From Leuconostoc rapi (GTDB lineage Bacteria > Bacillota > Bacilli > Lactobacillales > Lactobacillaceae), in assembly GCF_016908715.1 (NCBI RefSeq), contig NZ_JAFBEK010000001.1:372001-436000 (forward strand): a stretch of 64,000 nucleotides of DNA, given 5' to 3'. Shown piece after piece: positions 8,302 through 17,260 of this stretch. The position numbers and the translations under genes were made by a program. Under the pieces are notes generated by a model. That model worked only from the letters and a program-made list of their open reading frames with translations. It ran no database searches and had not been told where the DNA came from. Numbering within the stretch: position 1 is the stretch's first letter; every line of letters starts with the position of its first letter.

Positions 8302-9501
8302 ATGTTAGACAAAACAATTTACAAGCAGATTTTTAAATCTAGTTTTAGCGCCCCAATCGACGTTGAATTCTGGGATGGTGAAGAAGTAAGTTATGGTGAT
8401 GGCGACGCTATTGCAAAAATTATCTTACATGAAATCATACCCATAAAAGATATCATGGCTCATGCTTCCCTGACGTTTGGTGAAGCCTACATGGATGGTA
8501 AAATAGACATACAAGGTAACTTGCAAAAGTTAGTAAGTACGATATATAGTTCACAAGAGAGCTTCTTGAATGGTTCGAAATTTGCCAAACTCATTCCAAA
8601 ACAATCGCATACTGAAAAAACAAGTAAAGCGGATGTACAAAGTCATTATGATATTGGTAACGATTTTTATGAAATGTGGCTTGACCCAACAATGACTTAT
8701 TCTTGTGCTTATTTTGCTGATGAAAAGGATTCATTAGAAGATGCACAATGGAATAAAGTTAGGCATATTTTAAATAAGTTACATCCACAACCAGGCGAAA
8801 CATTGTTAGATATTGGCTGTGGTTGGGGGACCTTAATTATTACCGCTGCAAAAGAATATAATTTGGAAGCAACCGGTGTAACGCTAAGCCAACAACAGTA
8901 CGATTTTGTTTCAGAAAAGATCAAGGCAGAAGGTCTTGAGGATCGTGTTCATGTTTATTTAGAAGATTACCGTGAGTTGGAACAAACTTATGACCATGTG
9001 ACATCAGTTGGTATGTTTGAGCATGTCGGCAAAGAGAATTTACAAGAGTACTTCATGCAAGTAAACAACCGATTAGTGGATAACGGAACAGCTTTAATAC
9101 ACGGCATTACTGGACAACATGACGGCGCTGGTGTTGATGCTTGGATTAATAAATATATTTTCCCAGGTGGCTACATTCCTAATATTGCAGAAAATATTAA
9201 CCATATTATGCATACAGGATCATTACAAGTTGATGATATTGAACCATTACGACGCCATTATCAAAGAACATTAGAAATTTGGACTCAGAATTTCCACAAA
9301 GTTGATGAAGAAGTGATTTCGGCTTACGGTGAGCGCTTCTACCGCATGTGGGATCTCTATTTGCAAGCATGTGCAGCGTCATTTGAATCGGGTAACATTG
9401 ATGTTGTTCAGTACTTACTGACGAAGGGACCTTCTGGGACTAAGTTACCAATGACACGTTCTTATATTTATCATGCAGATGTTGCGCATGGTGTACAATA
9501 A
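8302..9501 (+). CDS. cfa: Cyclopropane-fatty-acyl-phospholipid synthase
   Basis: 399 residues from the ATG at 8302 (AAGGGG 6 bp before it). Transfers a methylene group from S-adenosylmethionine to cis double bonds of membrane phospholipid acyl chains, protecting against acid, ethanol and drying. It has a short N-terminal lipid-binding domain (about 1-100), then the methyltransferase domain with [20 protein letters not shown], the SAM-binding [10 protein letters not shown] (about 168-177), and GMFEHVG. The length is typical of LAB Cfa. It is a single-gene transcript with its own promoter and terminator. Confidence 0.95.
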   Translation: MLDKTIYKQIFKSSFSAPIDVEFWDGEEVSYGDGDAIAKIILHEIIPIKDIMAHASLTFGEAYMDGKIDIQGNLQKLVSTIYSSQESFLNGSKFAKLIPKQSHTEKTSKADVQSHYDIGNDFYEMWLDPTMTYSCAYFADEKDSLEDAQWNKVRHILNKLHPQPGETLLDIGCGWGTLIITAAKEYNLEATGVTLSQQQYDFVSEKIKAEGLEDRVHVYLEDYRELEQTYDHVTSVGMFEHVGKENLQEYFMQVNNRLVDNGTALIHGITGQHDGAGVDAWINKYIFPGGYIPNIAENINHIMHTGSLQVDDIEPLRRHYQRTLEIWTQNFHKVDEEVISAYGERFYRMWDLYLQACAASFESGNIDVVQYLLTKGPSGTKLPMTRSYIYHADVAHGVQ

Positions 9502-9544
9502 ATCACATGGTGTATGTGTGTTTTAAATAGATTTACTTCAAAGA

Positions 9545-9575
9545 CTCAGCTGTCAACTATTGCTGGGCCTTTTTA
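9545..9575 (+). terminator. Terminator after cfa
   Basis: CTCAGC pairs with GCTGGG across an 11-nt loop and is followed by CC and a T run. Confidence 0.65.
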
Positions 9576-9588
9576 GCATGTAAAATAA

Positions 9589-9617
9589 TTGACAAAGGGA
9601 CGTTATAGGACTATATT
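9589..9617 (+). promoter_or_regulatory. Promoter of gnd
   Basis: Perfect -35 TTGACA, 17-bp spacer, -10 TATATT. The cre begins at the last base of the -10. Confidence 0.85.
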
Positions 9618-9630
9618 GTAAGCGGTTACA
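9617..9630 (+). promoter_or_regulatory. Catabolite-responsive element (cre) at gnd
   Basis: TGTAAGCGGTTACA matches TGWAANCGNTNWCA at all 14 positions and covers the transcription start, a position that normally gives repression by CcpA. Confidence 0.85.
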
Positions 9631-9679
9631 CTATTGTAGCTGAAAATAAATCATGATTATAAAAAGAAAGCAGGAAAAA

Positions 9680-11107
9680 ATGGCACAATCAGATTTTGGC
9701 GTTATAGGGTTGGCAGTAATGGGGCGTAACTTAGCGCTTAACATTGAATCACGAGGATATGATGTTGCAGTGTATAATCGGTCACGTGTACGTACCGAGG
9801 ATTTGATAAAAAAGCATGCTGATAAGCACTTTGTACCAAGTTATACAGTCGACGCATTTGTTAAAACAATTAAGACACCTAGGCGTATCTTATTGATGGT
9901 TAAAGCTGGTCAAGGCACCGATGCTGTAATTGACGAGCTGTTGCCTCACTTAGCAAAGGGCGATATGTTGATTGACGGTGGTAATACTTATTTTGAGGAT
10001 ACGATTCGCCGTTCAGACAAATTGGCACAGTCAGGAATTAATTTTATAGGGATGGGCGTATCTGGTGGCGAATTAGGCGCATTGAAGGGGCCATCCCTTA
10101 TGCCGGGTGGTCAACGAGAGGCCTATGACCTGGTAGCACCAATATTAAAGCAAATTGCTGCTCGAGCACCCGAAGATGATAAGCCAACAGTGACTTATGT
10201 TGGTCCAAATGGTGCGGGGCACTATGTTAAAATGGTTCACAATGGTATTGAATATGGTGATATGCAACTCATTTCTGAATCATATGATATTTTGAAACGT
10301 GTTTTAAAATTGAATCATGATCATATTGCTGCAACATTCTCACATTGGAATGACAGTGAACTCAATTCTTATTTGATCGAAATAACAGCTGATATTTTAA
10401 CGCGCAAAGATGATTTAGGTTCTGATAAGCCGATCGTTGATATGATCTTAGACCGTGCAGGAAACAAAGGCACTGGCAAGTGGTCGTCACAATCAGCATT
10501 AGCTATTGGTGCACCACAGTCATTGATTACGGAGTCTGTCTATGCACGTTATATTTCAGCAATGAAAGATGATCGTGTCAACGCGTCAAAGATTTTGTCA
10601 GGGCCAAACTTCACGTTTACTGGTGATATCGATGCCGCACAAGAAGATATCCGTAAAGCTTTGTATTTCGGTAAAATAATGTCTTATGCACAAGGTTTTG
10701 ATCAACTACGCATGGCCTCAGATTATTATGATTGGCACTTGCCTTTTGGTGAACTTGCGCAATTGTGGCGTGCGGGTGCAATAATTCGTGCGCAATTTTT
10801 ACAAAGAATTACGGATGCCTTCGCGGTTGATAATCAGTTGCACAATCTGCTTTTGGATCATTACTTTAAAGGTATCGCTGAGTCATATCAAGATGCTGCA
10901 AGAAGAGTTGTCGCACTTGCTGTCACCGCAGGTGTACCAACACCGTCGCTGTCAGCAGCGATTGCTTATTATGATTCTTATCGATCAGCTGTTTTGCCAG
11001 CAAACTTAATCCAAGCACAACGTGATTATTTTGGCGCGCATACCTACGAACGTACCGATAAACCAGCAGGAGATATGTATCATTTTTCTTGGTATGATGA
11101 AGCCTAA
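9680..11107 (+). CDS. gnd: 6-phosphogluconate dehydrogenase, decarboxylating
   Basis: 475 residues from the ATG at 9680 (AGGA site 6-8 bp upstream). Oxidises 6-phosphogluconate to ribulose 5-phosphate and CO2 with NAD(P)+; in heterolactic bacteria this step of the phosphoketolase pathway carries the whole glucose flux. The Rossmann motif near residue 10 ([14 protein letters not shown]), the substrate-site [19 protein letters not shown] block with its catalytic lysine region, and the C-terminal domain with GGCC-less LAB-type features agree with the family. A perfect cre covers its promoter. A terminator lies 11 bp after the stop, so it is monocistronic. Confidence 0.96.
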   Translation: MAQSDFGVIGLAVMGRNLALNIESRGYDVAVYNRSRVRTEDLIKKHADKHFVPSYTVDAFVKTIKTPRRILLMVKAGQGTDAVIDELLPHLAKGDMLIDGGNTYFEDTIRRSDKLAQSGINFIGMGVSGGELGALKGPSLMPGGQREAYDLVAPILKQIAARAPEDDKPTVTYVGPNGAGHYVKMVHNGIEYGDMQLISESYDILKRVLKLNHDHIAATFSHWNDSELNSYLIEITADILTRKDDLGSDKPIVDMILDRAGNKGTGKWSSQSALAIGAPQSLITESVYARYISAMKDDRVNASKILSGPNFTFTGDIDAAQEDIRKALYFGKIMSYAQGFDQLRMASDYYDWHLPFGELAQLWRAGAIIRAQFLQRITDAFAVDNQLHNLLLDHYFKGIAESYQDAARRVVALAVTAGVPTPSLSAAIAYYDSYRSAVLPANLIQAQRDYFGAHTYERTDKPAGDMYHFSWYDEA

Positions 11108-11117
11108 CTTTCATTGA

Positions 11118-11155
11118 AACAGCAAATCGGTTAGAAATGATTTGCTGTTTTTTAT
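11118..11155 (+). terminator. Terminator after gnd
   Basis: AACAGCAAATC pairs perfectly with GATTTGCTGTT, followed by T residues. Confidence 0.85.
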
Positions 11156-11167
11156 TGAAAAAAATGC

Positions 11168-11196
11168 TTGCTAAAAAGAACAAATGTTCGTATAAT
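11168..11196 (+). promoter_or_regulatory. Promoter with LexA/SOS-like box upstream of the mepB-family gene
   Basis: TTGCTA, 17-bp spacer, TATAAT. The spacer ends with AGAAC-AAAT-GTTCG (11177-11190), one mismatch from the Gram-positive LexA consensus CGAAC-N4-GTTCG and abutting the -10. The same layout recurs at 63742-63770 before a Y-family polymerase gene. Confidence 0.75.
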
Positions 11197-11242
11197 TGAA
11201 AGTGTCATATTATAAAATAGATGTTAACGAGAAGAAAATGCC

Positions 11243-11743
11243 ATGGCACAAAAATCACTTATATCACTTGAATTAGTGACCAACATGATACATCAAACAA
11301 CAAACGAAAAAATTGAAGCTTTACACTTAGAGAAACAAAACTCTGAGTATGAGGGAATGACCTTTAAAATTGGGCAGTTTAGTTATCGTAGCCGATTGGC
11401 TAAAAAAACACCTAACAAGAAGGGCTATTTTGTTGTTTTTTGGGAAAAAGATCAACATCATCATAATACGCCGTTTAAATTTGACGATAGTCCGGATAAA
11501 CTGATTATTTCGATTAAAGATGGGCTACACAGCGGTCAATTCATTTTTCCAAAAGCAATTCTCGTAGCGAAAGGTATCTTAAGTTATGAAAGACAATTAG
11601 GCAAAATGGCGATGCGCATTTATCCTAATTGGGTTAGTAATTTGAATCCTACTGCACGTCGGACACAATTATGGCAATTAGATTATTTTATAAATTATGA
11701 TAAAAAAATATCACCAGACATGGTACGGGCGCTTTATTTTTAA
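11243..11743 (+). CDS. MepB-family protein
   Basis: 166 residues. The central segments FKIGQFSYRSRLAKKTPNKK, GYFVVFWEKD and GQFIFPKAILVAKGIL are characteristic of MepB-family proteins, named after the gene next to the MepA efflux pump of Staphylococcus aureus. The biochemical function is unknown, and no membrane segment or classical catalytic motif is visible. It is monocistronic here, with no mepA or mepR nearby. The LexA-like box in its promoter puts it in the predicted DNA-damage regulon, a clue to function that comes from context only. Confidence 0.8.
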   Translation: MAQKSLISLELVTNMIHQTTNEKIEALHLEKQNSEYEGMTFKIGQFSYRSRLAKKTPNKKGYFVVFWEKDQHHHNTPFKFDDSPDKLIISIKDGLHSGQFIFPKAILVAKGILSYERQLGKMAMRIYPNWVSNLNPTARRTQLWQLDYFINYDKKISPDMVRALYF

Positions 11744-11814
11744 CTGTAAACCTAACAATTTTTAAATGATTACTTTTATCACTGTTCACAGCCATGTCTT
11801 AATCAATATCTCAT

Positions 11815-11843
11815 TTGCTTTTAATATTATTTTCTGGTATCAT
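11815..11843 (+). promoter_or_regulatory. Promoter of the riboswitch-ATPase transcript
   Basis: TTGCTT, 17-bp spacer, TATCAT with TGn extension (TGGTATCAT), about 30 bp before the riboswitch core. Confidence 0.6.
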
Positions 11844-11880
11844 AGATGATACAATTTAACTTTTTTAATGAACTTGTTCC

Positions 11881-11975
11881 TCTTGCGGGAGTAGCGACGA
11901 ACAATCGTGGGAAACCGACTATAAATCATACTATTTTATTAGTACGACGGCCAACCTTAATCAGCGAGACGCAAA
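11881..11975 (+). promoter_or_regulatory. yybP-ykoY family manganese riboswitch
   Basis: Closing helix TTGCG (11883-11887) with CGCAA (11970-11974); the conserved L1 loop GGGAGTAGC follows the 5' strand, and the L3 element CAGCGAGACGC precedes the 3' strand, with two hairpin arms between. These two loops form the Mn2+ site of the yybP-ykoY class. The short segment 11976-12006 before the start codon holds the ribosome binding site (AAAAGGAG) and small alternative pairings of TTTGC with GCAAA or GCAAC, so the switch may act on translation. Confidence 0.85.
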
Positions 11976-12006
11976 AAACTTTGCTTAAAAGGAGTGCAAC
12001 AAGAAC

Positions 12007-14697
12007 ATGAATACAAAGGATGACGTACCTAAACCGATGCAAGATGATTATCATGCGACGGATTGGCATAAAGTTATCAGTGACTTTGACGGACATTACC
12101 CAGGTGGTCTAACTGATAAAGAGGTCAACGACAAATTAGAAGTACATGGTTTTAATGAGATGCTATTAAAATCAGTGCCAAAATGGTTAATATTTTTAAG
12201 ACAATTCAATAATGTGATCATCTATATATTAATCGTGGCCGCCTTAATGACGCTCTTGATGCGACACTATTCAGATGCAATTGTTATTGGAATGGTTGTT
12301 GTTATTAATGCCTTGATTGGTTACTTTCAAGAAGTAAATGCCAGTAACGCATTAGAAAAAATTAAAAATATGTTGTCAGTGGAAGCAACCGTTATTAGAG
12401 ACGATGTGAGGACGGACATACCCTCCCGGGAGTTGGTCCCTGGGGACTTAGTTTACCTTGAAGCAGGTGACAATGTGCCTGCTGATTTGCGAATTATTGA
12501 CGCTGATAATTTAAGGATTCAAGAATCATCCTTGACCGGTGAGGCAGATTCAGTTTTGAAATTTGATTCAGTGGTTGATCTTAAAACACCTTTGGCAGAT
12601 CGGGTTAATATGGCTTACGCAACGACAGCAGTCACTAACGGTAGTGCTACTGGTATCGTAGTTGCCACAGGACTTAAAACTGAAATTGGATTAATTTCAC
12701 AAAGCGTGTCAGAAGTCAAAGATAATAAGTCCCCACTTACCAAAGAATTAGATACTTTGGGTCGGGATATTTCATGGTTTATTATCATAGTAGCAATTGC
12801 TACTTTTATTCTTGGTTGGGTTATGAATGTTTATGCCTTACCAGTTTTGGCAATGGCAATCATTACTATGATTGTCGGTTCGATGCCAGAAGGCCTACCT
12901 GCGGCTACGTCGGTTATTTTAGCTACTGGTGTACAAACATTGACTAAAAAGCATGCAATTGTTAAAACGTTACCTGCAGCTGAAACACTAGGAGCGGTTG
13001 ACATTATTGCATCTGATAAAACAGGCACATTAACTAAAAATGAAATGACCTTGCAAGATATTGTTGTTGGTCAAAACCATTATCAAGTGACAGGAACAGG
13101 TTATGCACCAGAAGGTCAAATACAATTAAATCATGTTACTGTGGATGCTTCAAAGGATGAAGATCTTGAAATGTTTTTGACGATGGGACACCAAGCAAAC
13201 GATACGTTTTTAACATCTGAAAATGGTGAATGGCAAATTAATGGTGAACCAACTGATGCGGCATTTTTGTCGGCATATTATAAAGCTTTTGGACCAAAAG
13301 AACCAAAATTAAAAGAAATTGATCGACTGCCATTTGATTCAGATTATCGATTTATGGCACGCCTTGTTGAGAATAAACAAGGGCAGCGTTTTATTGCAAT
13401 TAAAGGTGCACCTGACAAACTTTTCAAACTAGCCGCTGTGTCCGAATCCTTTGATAGTCAATACTGGACAGAATTATCAGGGCAATTTGCAAAAACTGGG
13501 AAGCGTGTTATTGCGGTCGGATATCAACCTGTTTCAGCAAATACTCGTGAGGTAACACATGAACAATTGCAGACAACGGGTATCACATTGATTGGTATTG
13601 CGGCGATTATTGATCCACCCCGACCAGAAGTTGTTGCAGCAATTAAAGATATGCGTCAAGCAGGCATTCATGTCAAAATGATTACTGGTGACAGTGTTGA
13701 TACCGCTGTCGCGATTGGTAGACAGTTAGGTTTGGCCGACGGTATTGATGCTATGACTGGTGTTGAAGTGGATGCTTTGAATGATCAGGAGTTGGCTGAT
13801 GCCGTGACACGATATGATGTATTTGCACGGACAACGCCTCAAAATAAATTGCGTATTGTAGCGGCATATCAAGCTAATGGGCTGGTTACTGCAATGACAG
13901 GTGATGGTGTTAACGATGCGCCTGCACTTAAAAGAGCAGACATTGGTGTGGCTATGGGTATTAAAGGCACTGATGTCGCTAAAGACTCTGCTGATATGGT
14001 CTTAGCTAACGATGATTTTTCGACAATCAAGGTAGCTATTGCTCAAGGTAGAAGACTATATGATAACATTCGAAAAACGATACTTTTCTTATTACCCACA
14101 AGTTTTGCTGAGGGATTAATCGTTGTCATGAGTATTTTCTTAAGACAACCGATGCCATTAACGCCAACACAATTGCTTTGGATCAATATGGTGTCAGCTA
14201 TAACGATTCAATTGGCATTTATCTTTGAGCCGGCTGAACCCGGCTTAATGAACCGGCCGCCGCGTAAAACAAGTGCAAAACTTATGGATCGGCATGATAT
14301 TTTTCAAATGACTTATGTCAGTGTATTGATTGCTGCAGTTGGTTTGGCTGTTTTTGAGGTGTTAGGTGCCAGTGTTAGTTTTGGTATTGCCAGTACGATG
14401 GTGGTCAATATTATCATTTTTGGAAAAATATTTTACTTGTTTAACATAAGAACAGCAGCACCTGCGCTGAGTCGTGCACTTTGGTCTAATCCAATGGCGT
14501 TTGCTTCAGTAGGCTTAATGATTGTGCTACAAATTATTTTCACCTATGTGCCGTTTATGCAAAGCGTATTTTCAACAGCGGCATTGAACTTCTCTCATTG
14601 GTTTATTGTTCTTATTAGTGGTGCTATTGTGTTAGTGATCACGGAAATTCATAAGTATTGGCGTATATATCGGTACAAGACGACTATAAATCAATAA
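12007..14697 (+). CDS. P2-type cation-transporting ATPase, probable Mn2+ exporter
   Basis: 896 residues. All P-type landmarks are present: N-terminal cytoplasmic cation-ATPase domain, about ten membrane helices, actuator motif SLTGEAD, transmembrane-4 ion site PEGLPA (near 295), phosphorylation site DKTGTLT (Asp337), and the hinge TGDGVNDAPALK. PEGLP-type pumps move Ca2+ or Mn2+. The Mn2+ riboswitch directly upstream argues for manganese export, as for YoaB of Lactococcus lactis, which has the same arrangement. A role in Ca2+ efflux cannot be excluded from sequence. The ATG at 12007 has AAAAGGAG 12 bp upstream, a somewhat long spacing. Confidence 0.88.
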   Translation: MNTKDDVPKPMQDDYHATDWHKVISDFDGHYPGGLTDKEVNDKLEVHGFNEMLLKSVPKWLIFLRQFNNVIIYILIVAALMTLLMRHYSDAIVIGMVVVINALIGYFQEVNASNALEKIKNMLSVEATVIRDDVRTDIPSRELVPGDLVYLEAGDNVPADLRIIDADNLRIQESSLTGEADSVLKFDSVVDLKTPLADRVNMAYATTAVTNGSATGIVVATGLKTEIGLISQSVSEVKDNKSPLTKELDTLGRDISWFIIIVAIATFILGWVMNVYALPVLAMAIITMIVGSMPEGLPAATSVILATGVQTLTKKHAIVKTLPAAETLGAVDIIASDKTGTLTKNEMTLQDIVVGQNHYQVTGTGYAPEGQIQLNHVTVDASKDEDLEMFLTMGHQANDTFLTSENGEWQINGEPTDAAFLSAYYKAFGPKEPKLKEIDRLPFDSDYRFMARLVENKQGQRFIAIKGAPDKLFKLAAVSESFDSQYWTELSGQFAKTGKRVIAVGYQPVSANTREVTHEQLQTTGITLIGIAAIIDPPRPEVVAAIKDMRQAGIHVKMITGDSVDTAVAIGRQLGLADGIDAMTGVEVDALNDQELADAVTRYDVFARTTPQNKLRIVAAYQANGLVTAMTGDGVNDAPALKRADIGVAMGIKGTDVAKDSADMVLANDDFSTIKVAIAQGRRLYDNIRKTILFLLPTSFAEGLIVVMSIFLRQPMPLTPTQLLWINMVSAITIQLAFIFEPAEPGLMNRPPRKTSAKLMDRHDIFQMTYVSVLIAAVGLAVFEVLGASVSFGIASTMVVNIIIFGKIFYLFNIRTAAPALSRALWSNPMAFASVGLMIVLQIIFTYVPFMQSVFSTAALNFSHWFIVLISGAIVLVITEIHKYWRIYRYKTTINQ

Positions 14698-14795
14698 GTA
14701 TAAATCATGTTATCAGCATATTTCTTGCACTCTGTTGTTGTAAAAGTTACAATCAGGGTAAGTCATATTGAATTGTTTTGTAAAGGAGAAGGAAT

Positions 14796-14918
14796 ATGGT
14801 AAAAGGGAAACGCGGTACTGGTTTTTGGGGCAAATTATCACTTTTGTTAGCGGTTGGGCAGTTAATATTTAGCCTTTATCGCGAAATTAAAGATTCTCGA
14901 TCACGTCAAAAAAAATAA
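14796..14918 (+). CDS. Very small membrane protein (40 aa)
   Basis: ATG preceded by a strong AAAGGAGAAGG site. The protein has a basic start (MVKGKRG), one hydrophobic segment (about residues 10-27) and a charged tail ending in RSRQKK. No family is recognised. It lies 98 bp after the P-type ATPase and opens a run of small stress-like proteins. It is supported by the ribosome binding site and membrane-protein-like composition, not by known homology. Confidence 0.65.
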   Translation: MVKGKRGTGFWGKLSLLLAVGQLIFSLYREIKDSRSRQKK

Positions 14919-14975
14919 TGCATCATTATTATTTGAGTTACTCAGAATGATTTTTAATATTATAAGGAGAATAAG

Positions 14976-15110
14976 ATGCTAAAATCAATCGTTAAATTTT
15001 TATTAGCTTCAGTCCTAATTATTAGTGGTATTGCTGTGGGAACGACAGTTTTTGCGGCCAAAGGGGTCGATAAGTTAGGTGACGATTTGCAAGAGAAAAT
15101 CTATCACTAA
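14976..15110 (+). CDS. Very small secreted or membrane protein (44 aa)
   Basis: ATG preceded by AAGGAGA. Lys-rich start (MLKSIVK), a hydrophobic stretch (about 8-26) ending in VFAA, which resembles a signal-peptidase site, and a short acidic/amphipathic tail of about 17 residues (KGVDKLGDDLQEKIYH). Function unknown. The gene follows the preceding small gene by 57 bp, probably in the same transcript. Either a membrane-anchored small protein or a short secreted peptide is possible. Confidence 0.6.
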   Translation: MLKSIVKFLLASVLIISGIAVGTTVFAAKGVDKLGDDLQEKIYH

Positions 15111-15227
15111 TCTGCCATAATAGTTTTTGTAAAATAACGAAGTAATAGACAATGCTGTATTTACGTATTGCTTATTGCTTTTTTATGTGCTCTAAATAAA
15201 AATAACTCAGTAACATAATCAATCGTA

Positions 15228-15256
15228 TTGTAAGCGTTATCATGTCATGCTAAAAT
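15228..15256 (+). promoter_or_regulatory. Promoter with overlapping cre upstream of the first glsB-like gene
   Basis: TTGTAA, 17-bp spacer, TAAAAT with TGn extension (TGCTAAAAT). A perfect cre, TGTAAGCGTTATCA (15229-15242), overlaps the -35 hexamer and would allow CcpA repression. Confidence 0.75.
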
Positions 15257-15307
15257 AAAAATAGTGCATGCGTATAGTGCCAGACAAAAAAAAGTGGAGG
15301 AGAGATT

Positions 15308-15553
15308 ATGATTTGGTCATTAATAGTAGGAGCCGTTATTGGTGTCATCGCAGGTGCAATCACAAATCATGGTGAATCGATGGGCTGGATTAGCAATATT
15401 TTTGCCGGACTTATTGGATCAGCTCTTGGGCAGTGGTTACTTGGAAGTTGGGGGCCAAGCCTTGCTGGTATGGCAATTATACCGTCAATTATTGGTGCGG
15501 TTATTCTTGTGTTGATTATCTCTGCAATTTTTGGTGCGCAAACTTCGCGTTAA
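15308..15553 (+). CDS. GlsB/YeaQ/YmgE-family stress-response membrane protein
   Basis: 81 residues with three hydrophobic segments. The glycine-rich VGAVIGVIAGAIT, MGWISNIFAGLIGSALG and IIPSIIGAVILVLII blocks match the GlsB/YeaQ/YmgE family (transglycosylase-associated protein), small membrane proteins tied to general and envelope stress. GGAGGAG precedes the ATG. A near-identical paralog follows 214 bp later, a tandem duplication. The cre in its promoter suggests induction when preferred sugar is exhausted. Confidence 0.88.
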   Translation: MIWSLIVGAVIGVIAGAITNHGESMGWISNIFAGLIGSALGQWLLGSWGPSLAGMAIIPSIIGAVILVLIISAIFGAQTSR

Positions 15554-15767
15554 AATAATTTATTAAAAAAGCGTTGGATAAAAATGATGGGAACGTGTCA
15601 TTTTTTGTTGGGGTATAGGCTAATAATTTGAAAATAATCAGCATTTTTGTTACACTTTACTCAATTGATGTTAACTAGAAGCATGTTGTACGCGAGAATG
15701 GGTTTACTATTCATTGTGGCAAGTGCTTTTGTATAATCAATAAAAAAGTTACAGGAGGATGTTACGA

Positions 15768-16016
15768 ATGGGATTAATTTGGACACTTATAGTGGGAGCA
15801 GTTATCGGTGCGATAGCAGGTGCAATCACAAGTAAGGGAACGGCAATGGGTTGGATTAGTAACATTATTGCTGGTTTAGTTGGTTCTTGGCTAGGAGAAA
15901 ATTTGCTCGGATCTTGGGGACCTACTGTAGCTAACATGGCAATTATTCCATCAATTATTGGTGCTGTGATTTTGGTTTTGGTTATTTCTTGGTTGGTAGG
16001 TAGAGCTCGAAACTAA
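15768..16016 (+). CDS. GlsB/YeaQ/YmgE-family protein, second tandem copy
   Basis: 82 residues from the ATG at 15768, with AGGAGG 9 bp upstream; the ATG at 15759 touches that site and is unlikely. It shares the glycine-rich segments with the preceding paralog (for example GSWGP, MAIIPSIIGAVILVL) but differs in the C-terminal tail (WLVGRARN). TATAAT at 15732-15737 suggests a promoter of its own. Three membrane segments are expected. Its small size could suggest a phage holin, but the family match and lack of phage neighbours argue for a stress protein. Confidence 0.86.
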   Translation: MGLIWTLIVGAVIGAIAGAITSKGTAMGWISNIIAGLVGSWLGENLLGSWGPTVANMAIIPSIIGAVILVLVISWLVGRARN

Positions 16017-16086
16017 CTACTCATAGCAGCCGCAATAGTAGTAACGTTATAACACCGGAAACCATCTTAAAAGGAGATAGTAAATA

Positions 16087-16230
16087 ATGACAGAACAAGA
16101 TAAACAAAAAGAAGCCGAAGCTAAAGAAGCAGTGGTTCAAGAAAATAAAAAGGACGATCCAAAGTCAACAGATAAAGAAGACGTCTATAAGCACCATCCT
16201 GACAACGCTGACTATAAAAAAGCGGATTAA
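16087..16230 (+). CDS. Small highly charged protein (47 aa)
   Basis: ATG with AAAAGGAG upstream. About half the residues are K, E or D, beginning MTEQDKQKEAEAKEA and ending HHPDNADYKKAD. It has no hydrophobic segment and no cysteine and is probably intrinsically disordered, resembling small hydrophilic stress proteins in composition. No family is recognised. It follows the second glsB-like gene by 70 bp and precedes an aldo/keto reductase by 38 bp, so it may share their transcript. Confidence 0.65.
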   Translation: MTEQDKQKEAEAKEAVVQENKKDDPKSTDKEDVYKHHPDNADYKKAD

Positions 16231-16268
16231 TGTCGCTGGTTCCAAATGTTTAGGTTAGGAGGATTTTG

Positions 16269-17117
16269 ATGACTAGTAGTGATATACCAGTTTATAAATT
16301 AAATGACGGTCATGTTCTACCACAAATAGGCTTGGGAACTTACCAAGTACGTGGCATGCAAGGTGTCGATGTAATTTTATCTGCAATTCAAATGGGTTAT
16401 CGATTAATTGATACTTCTACCAATTACGATAGCGAAGGTGCAGTCGGTGCGGCAATTAGGCGTTCGGGCATACCACGATCTGATTTTTATGTCACGACCA
16501 AATTACCAGGACAATATCATCACCGAGATGATGCCTTAAAGATGATTGAGGAATCGCTTTTAAGAATGGGTTTGGATTATTTAGATTTATATTTAATCCA
16601 TTGGCCATTACCAAAACGTGATAATTATGTTGAGGCGTGGACTGCTCTAGTTGAAGCGCAAAAACGTGGACTAGTTCGTTCAATTGGTGTTTCTAACTTT
16701 GAGGCAGAACATCTTGATCGCATTATTGAAGCCACTGGCGTTGTCCCAGCAGTTAATCAAAATGAAATTCATCCTTATTGGATACAAGAGGATTTGTTAA
16801 AAGATAATCAAAAGCGTGGTATATTAACTGAAGCTTGGAGTCCTTTGGGGCGGGGAAGTCACGCCCTAAAAGAAGATGTTGTTGTCACACTAGCCAATAA
16901 ATATCATAAAAATGTTGGTCAGATTATTCTTCGCTGGCATATACAGCGCGGAATTTTACCAATTCCTAAGGCTGGAACGCTTAATCATTTGCATGAAAAC
17001 ATAAAGCTTTGGGACTTTGAGTTAACACAAGATGAAGTTATTGCGATTAACCGATTAACGCAGCCGGATGGTCGTGTAGATAATCAAGATCCTAATACGT
17101 ATGAAGAATTTAATTAG
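16269..17117 (+). CDS. Aldo/keto reductase (2,5-diketo-D-gluconate reductase/glyoxal reductase type)
   Basis: 282 residues from the ATG at 16269 (AGGAGG with 6-bp spacing). An NADPH-dependent (beta/alpha)8-barrel oxidoreductase that reduces aldehydes and ketoacids. The catalytic tetrad is visible: Asp and Tyr in LIDTSTNYDSEGAVG, Lys in VTTKLP, and His in LIHWPLP. The NADPH-site segment ILPIPKAGTLNHLHEN replaces the usual IPKS motif with IPKA. The substrate is unknown; detoxification of methylglyoxal-like carbonyls is plausible in the stress-protein neighbourhood. It ends at a strong bidirectional terminator. Confidence 0.88.
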   Translation: MTSSDIPVYKLNDGHVLPQIGLGTYQVRGMQGVDVILSAIQMGYRLIDTSTNYDSEGAVGAAIRRSGIPRSDFYVTTKLPGQYHHRDDALKMIEESLLRMGLDYLDLYLIHWPLPKRDNYVEAWTALVEAQKRGLVRSIGVSNFEAEHLDRIIEATGVVPAVNQNEIHPYWIQEDLLKDNQKRGILTEAWSPLGRGSHALKEDVVVTLANKYHKNVGQIILRWHIQRGILPIPKAGTLNHLHENIKLWDFELTQDEVIAINRLTQPDGRVDNQDPNTYEEFN

Positions 17118-17193
17118 CTTTTTACAAAAAATAATAATCACACCAATGGATTTTTGGTGGACAAAACGTATCAGTATATTTTCGAGATCGAGA

Positions 17194-17243
17194 AAAATGC
17201 CACCTACATCATTCTTCAATGATGTAGGTGGCATTTTATTTTA
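17194..17243. terminator. Strong bidirectional terminator
   Basis: A perfect 20-bp stem (17194-17213 with 17218-17237) around a CTTC tetraloop, flanked by A and T runs, between the convergent aldo/keto reductase and kdsD-like genes. Confidence 0.9.
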
Positions 17244-17260
17244 AACATGATTAATAGTTA

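Noticed and set aside
15308-16016. Tandem small membrane proteins as phage holins
   Set aside because: The sequence matches GlsB/YeaQ/YmgE and no phage gene lies nearby.
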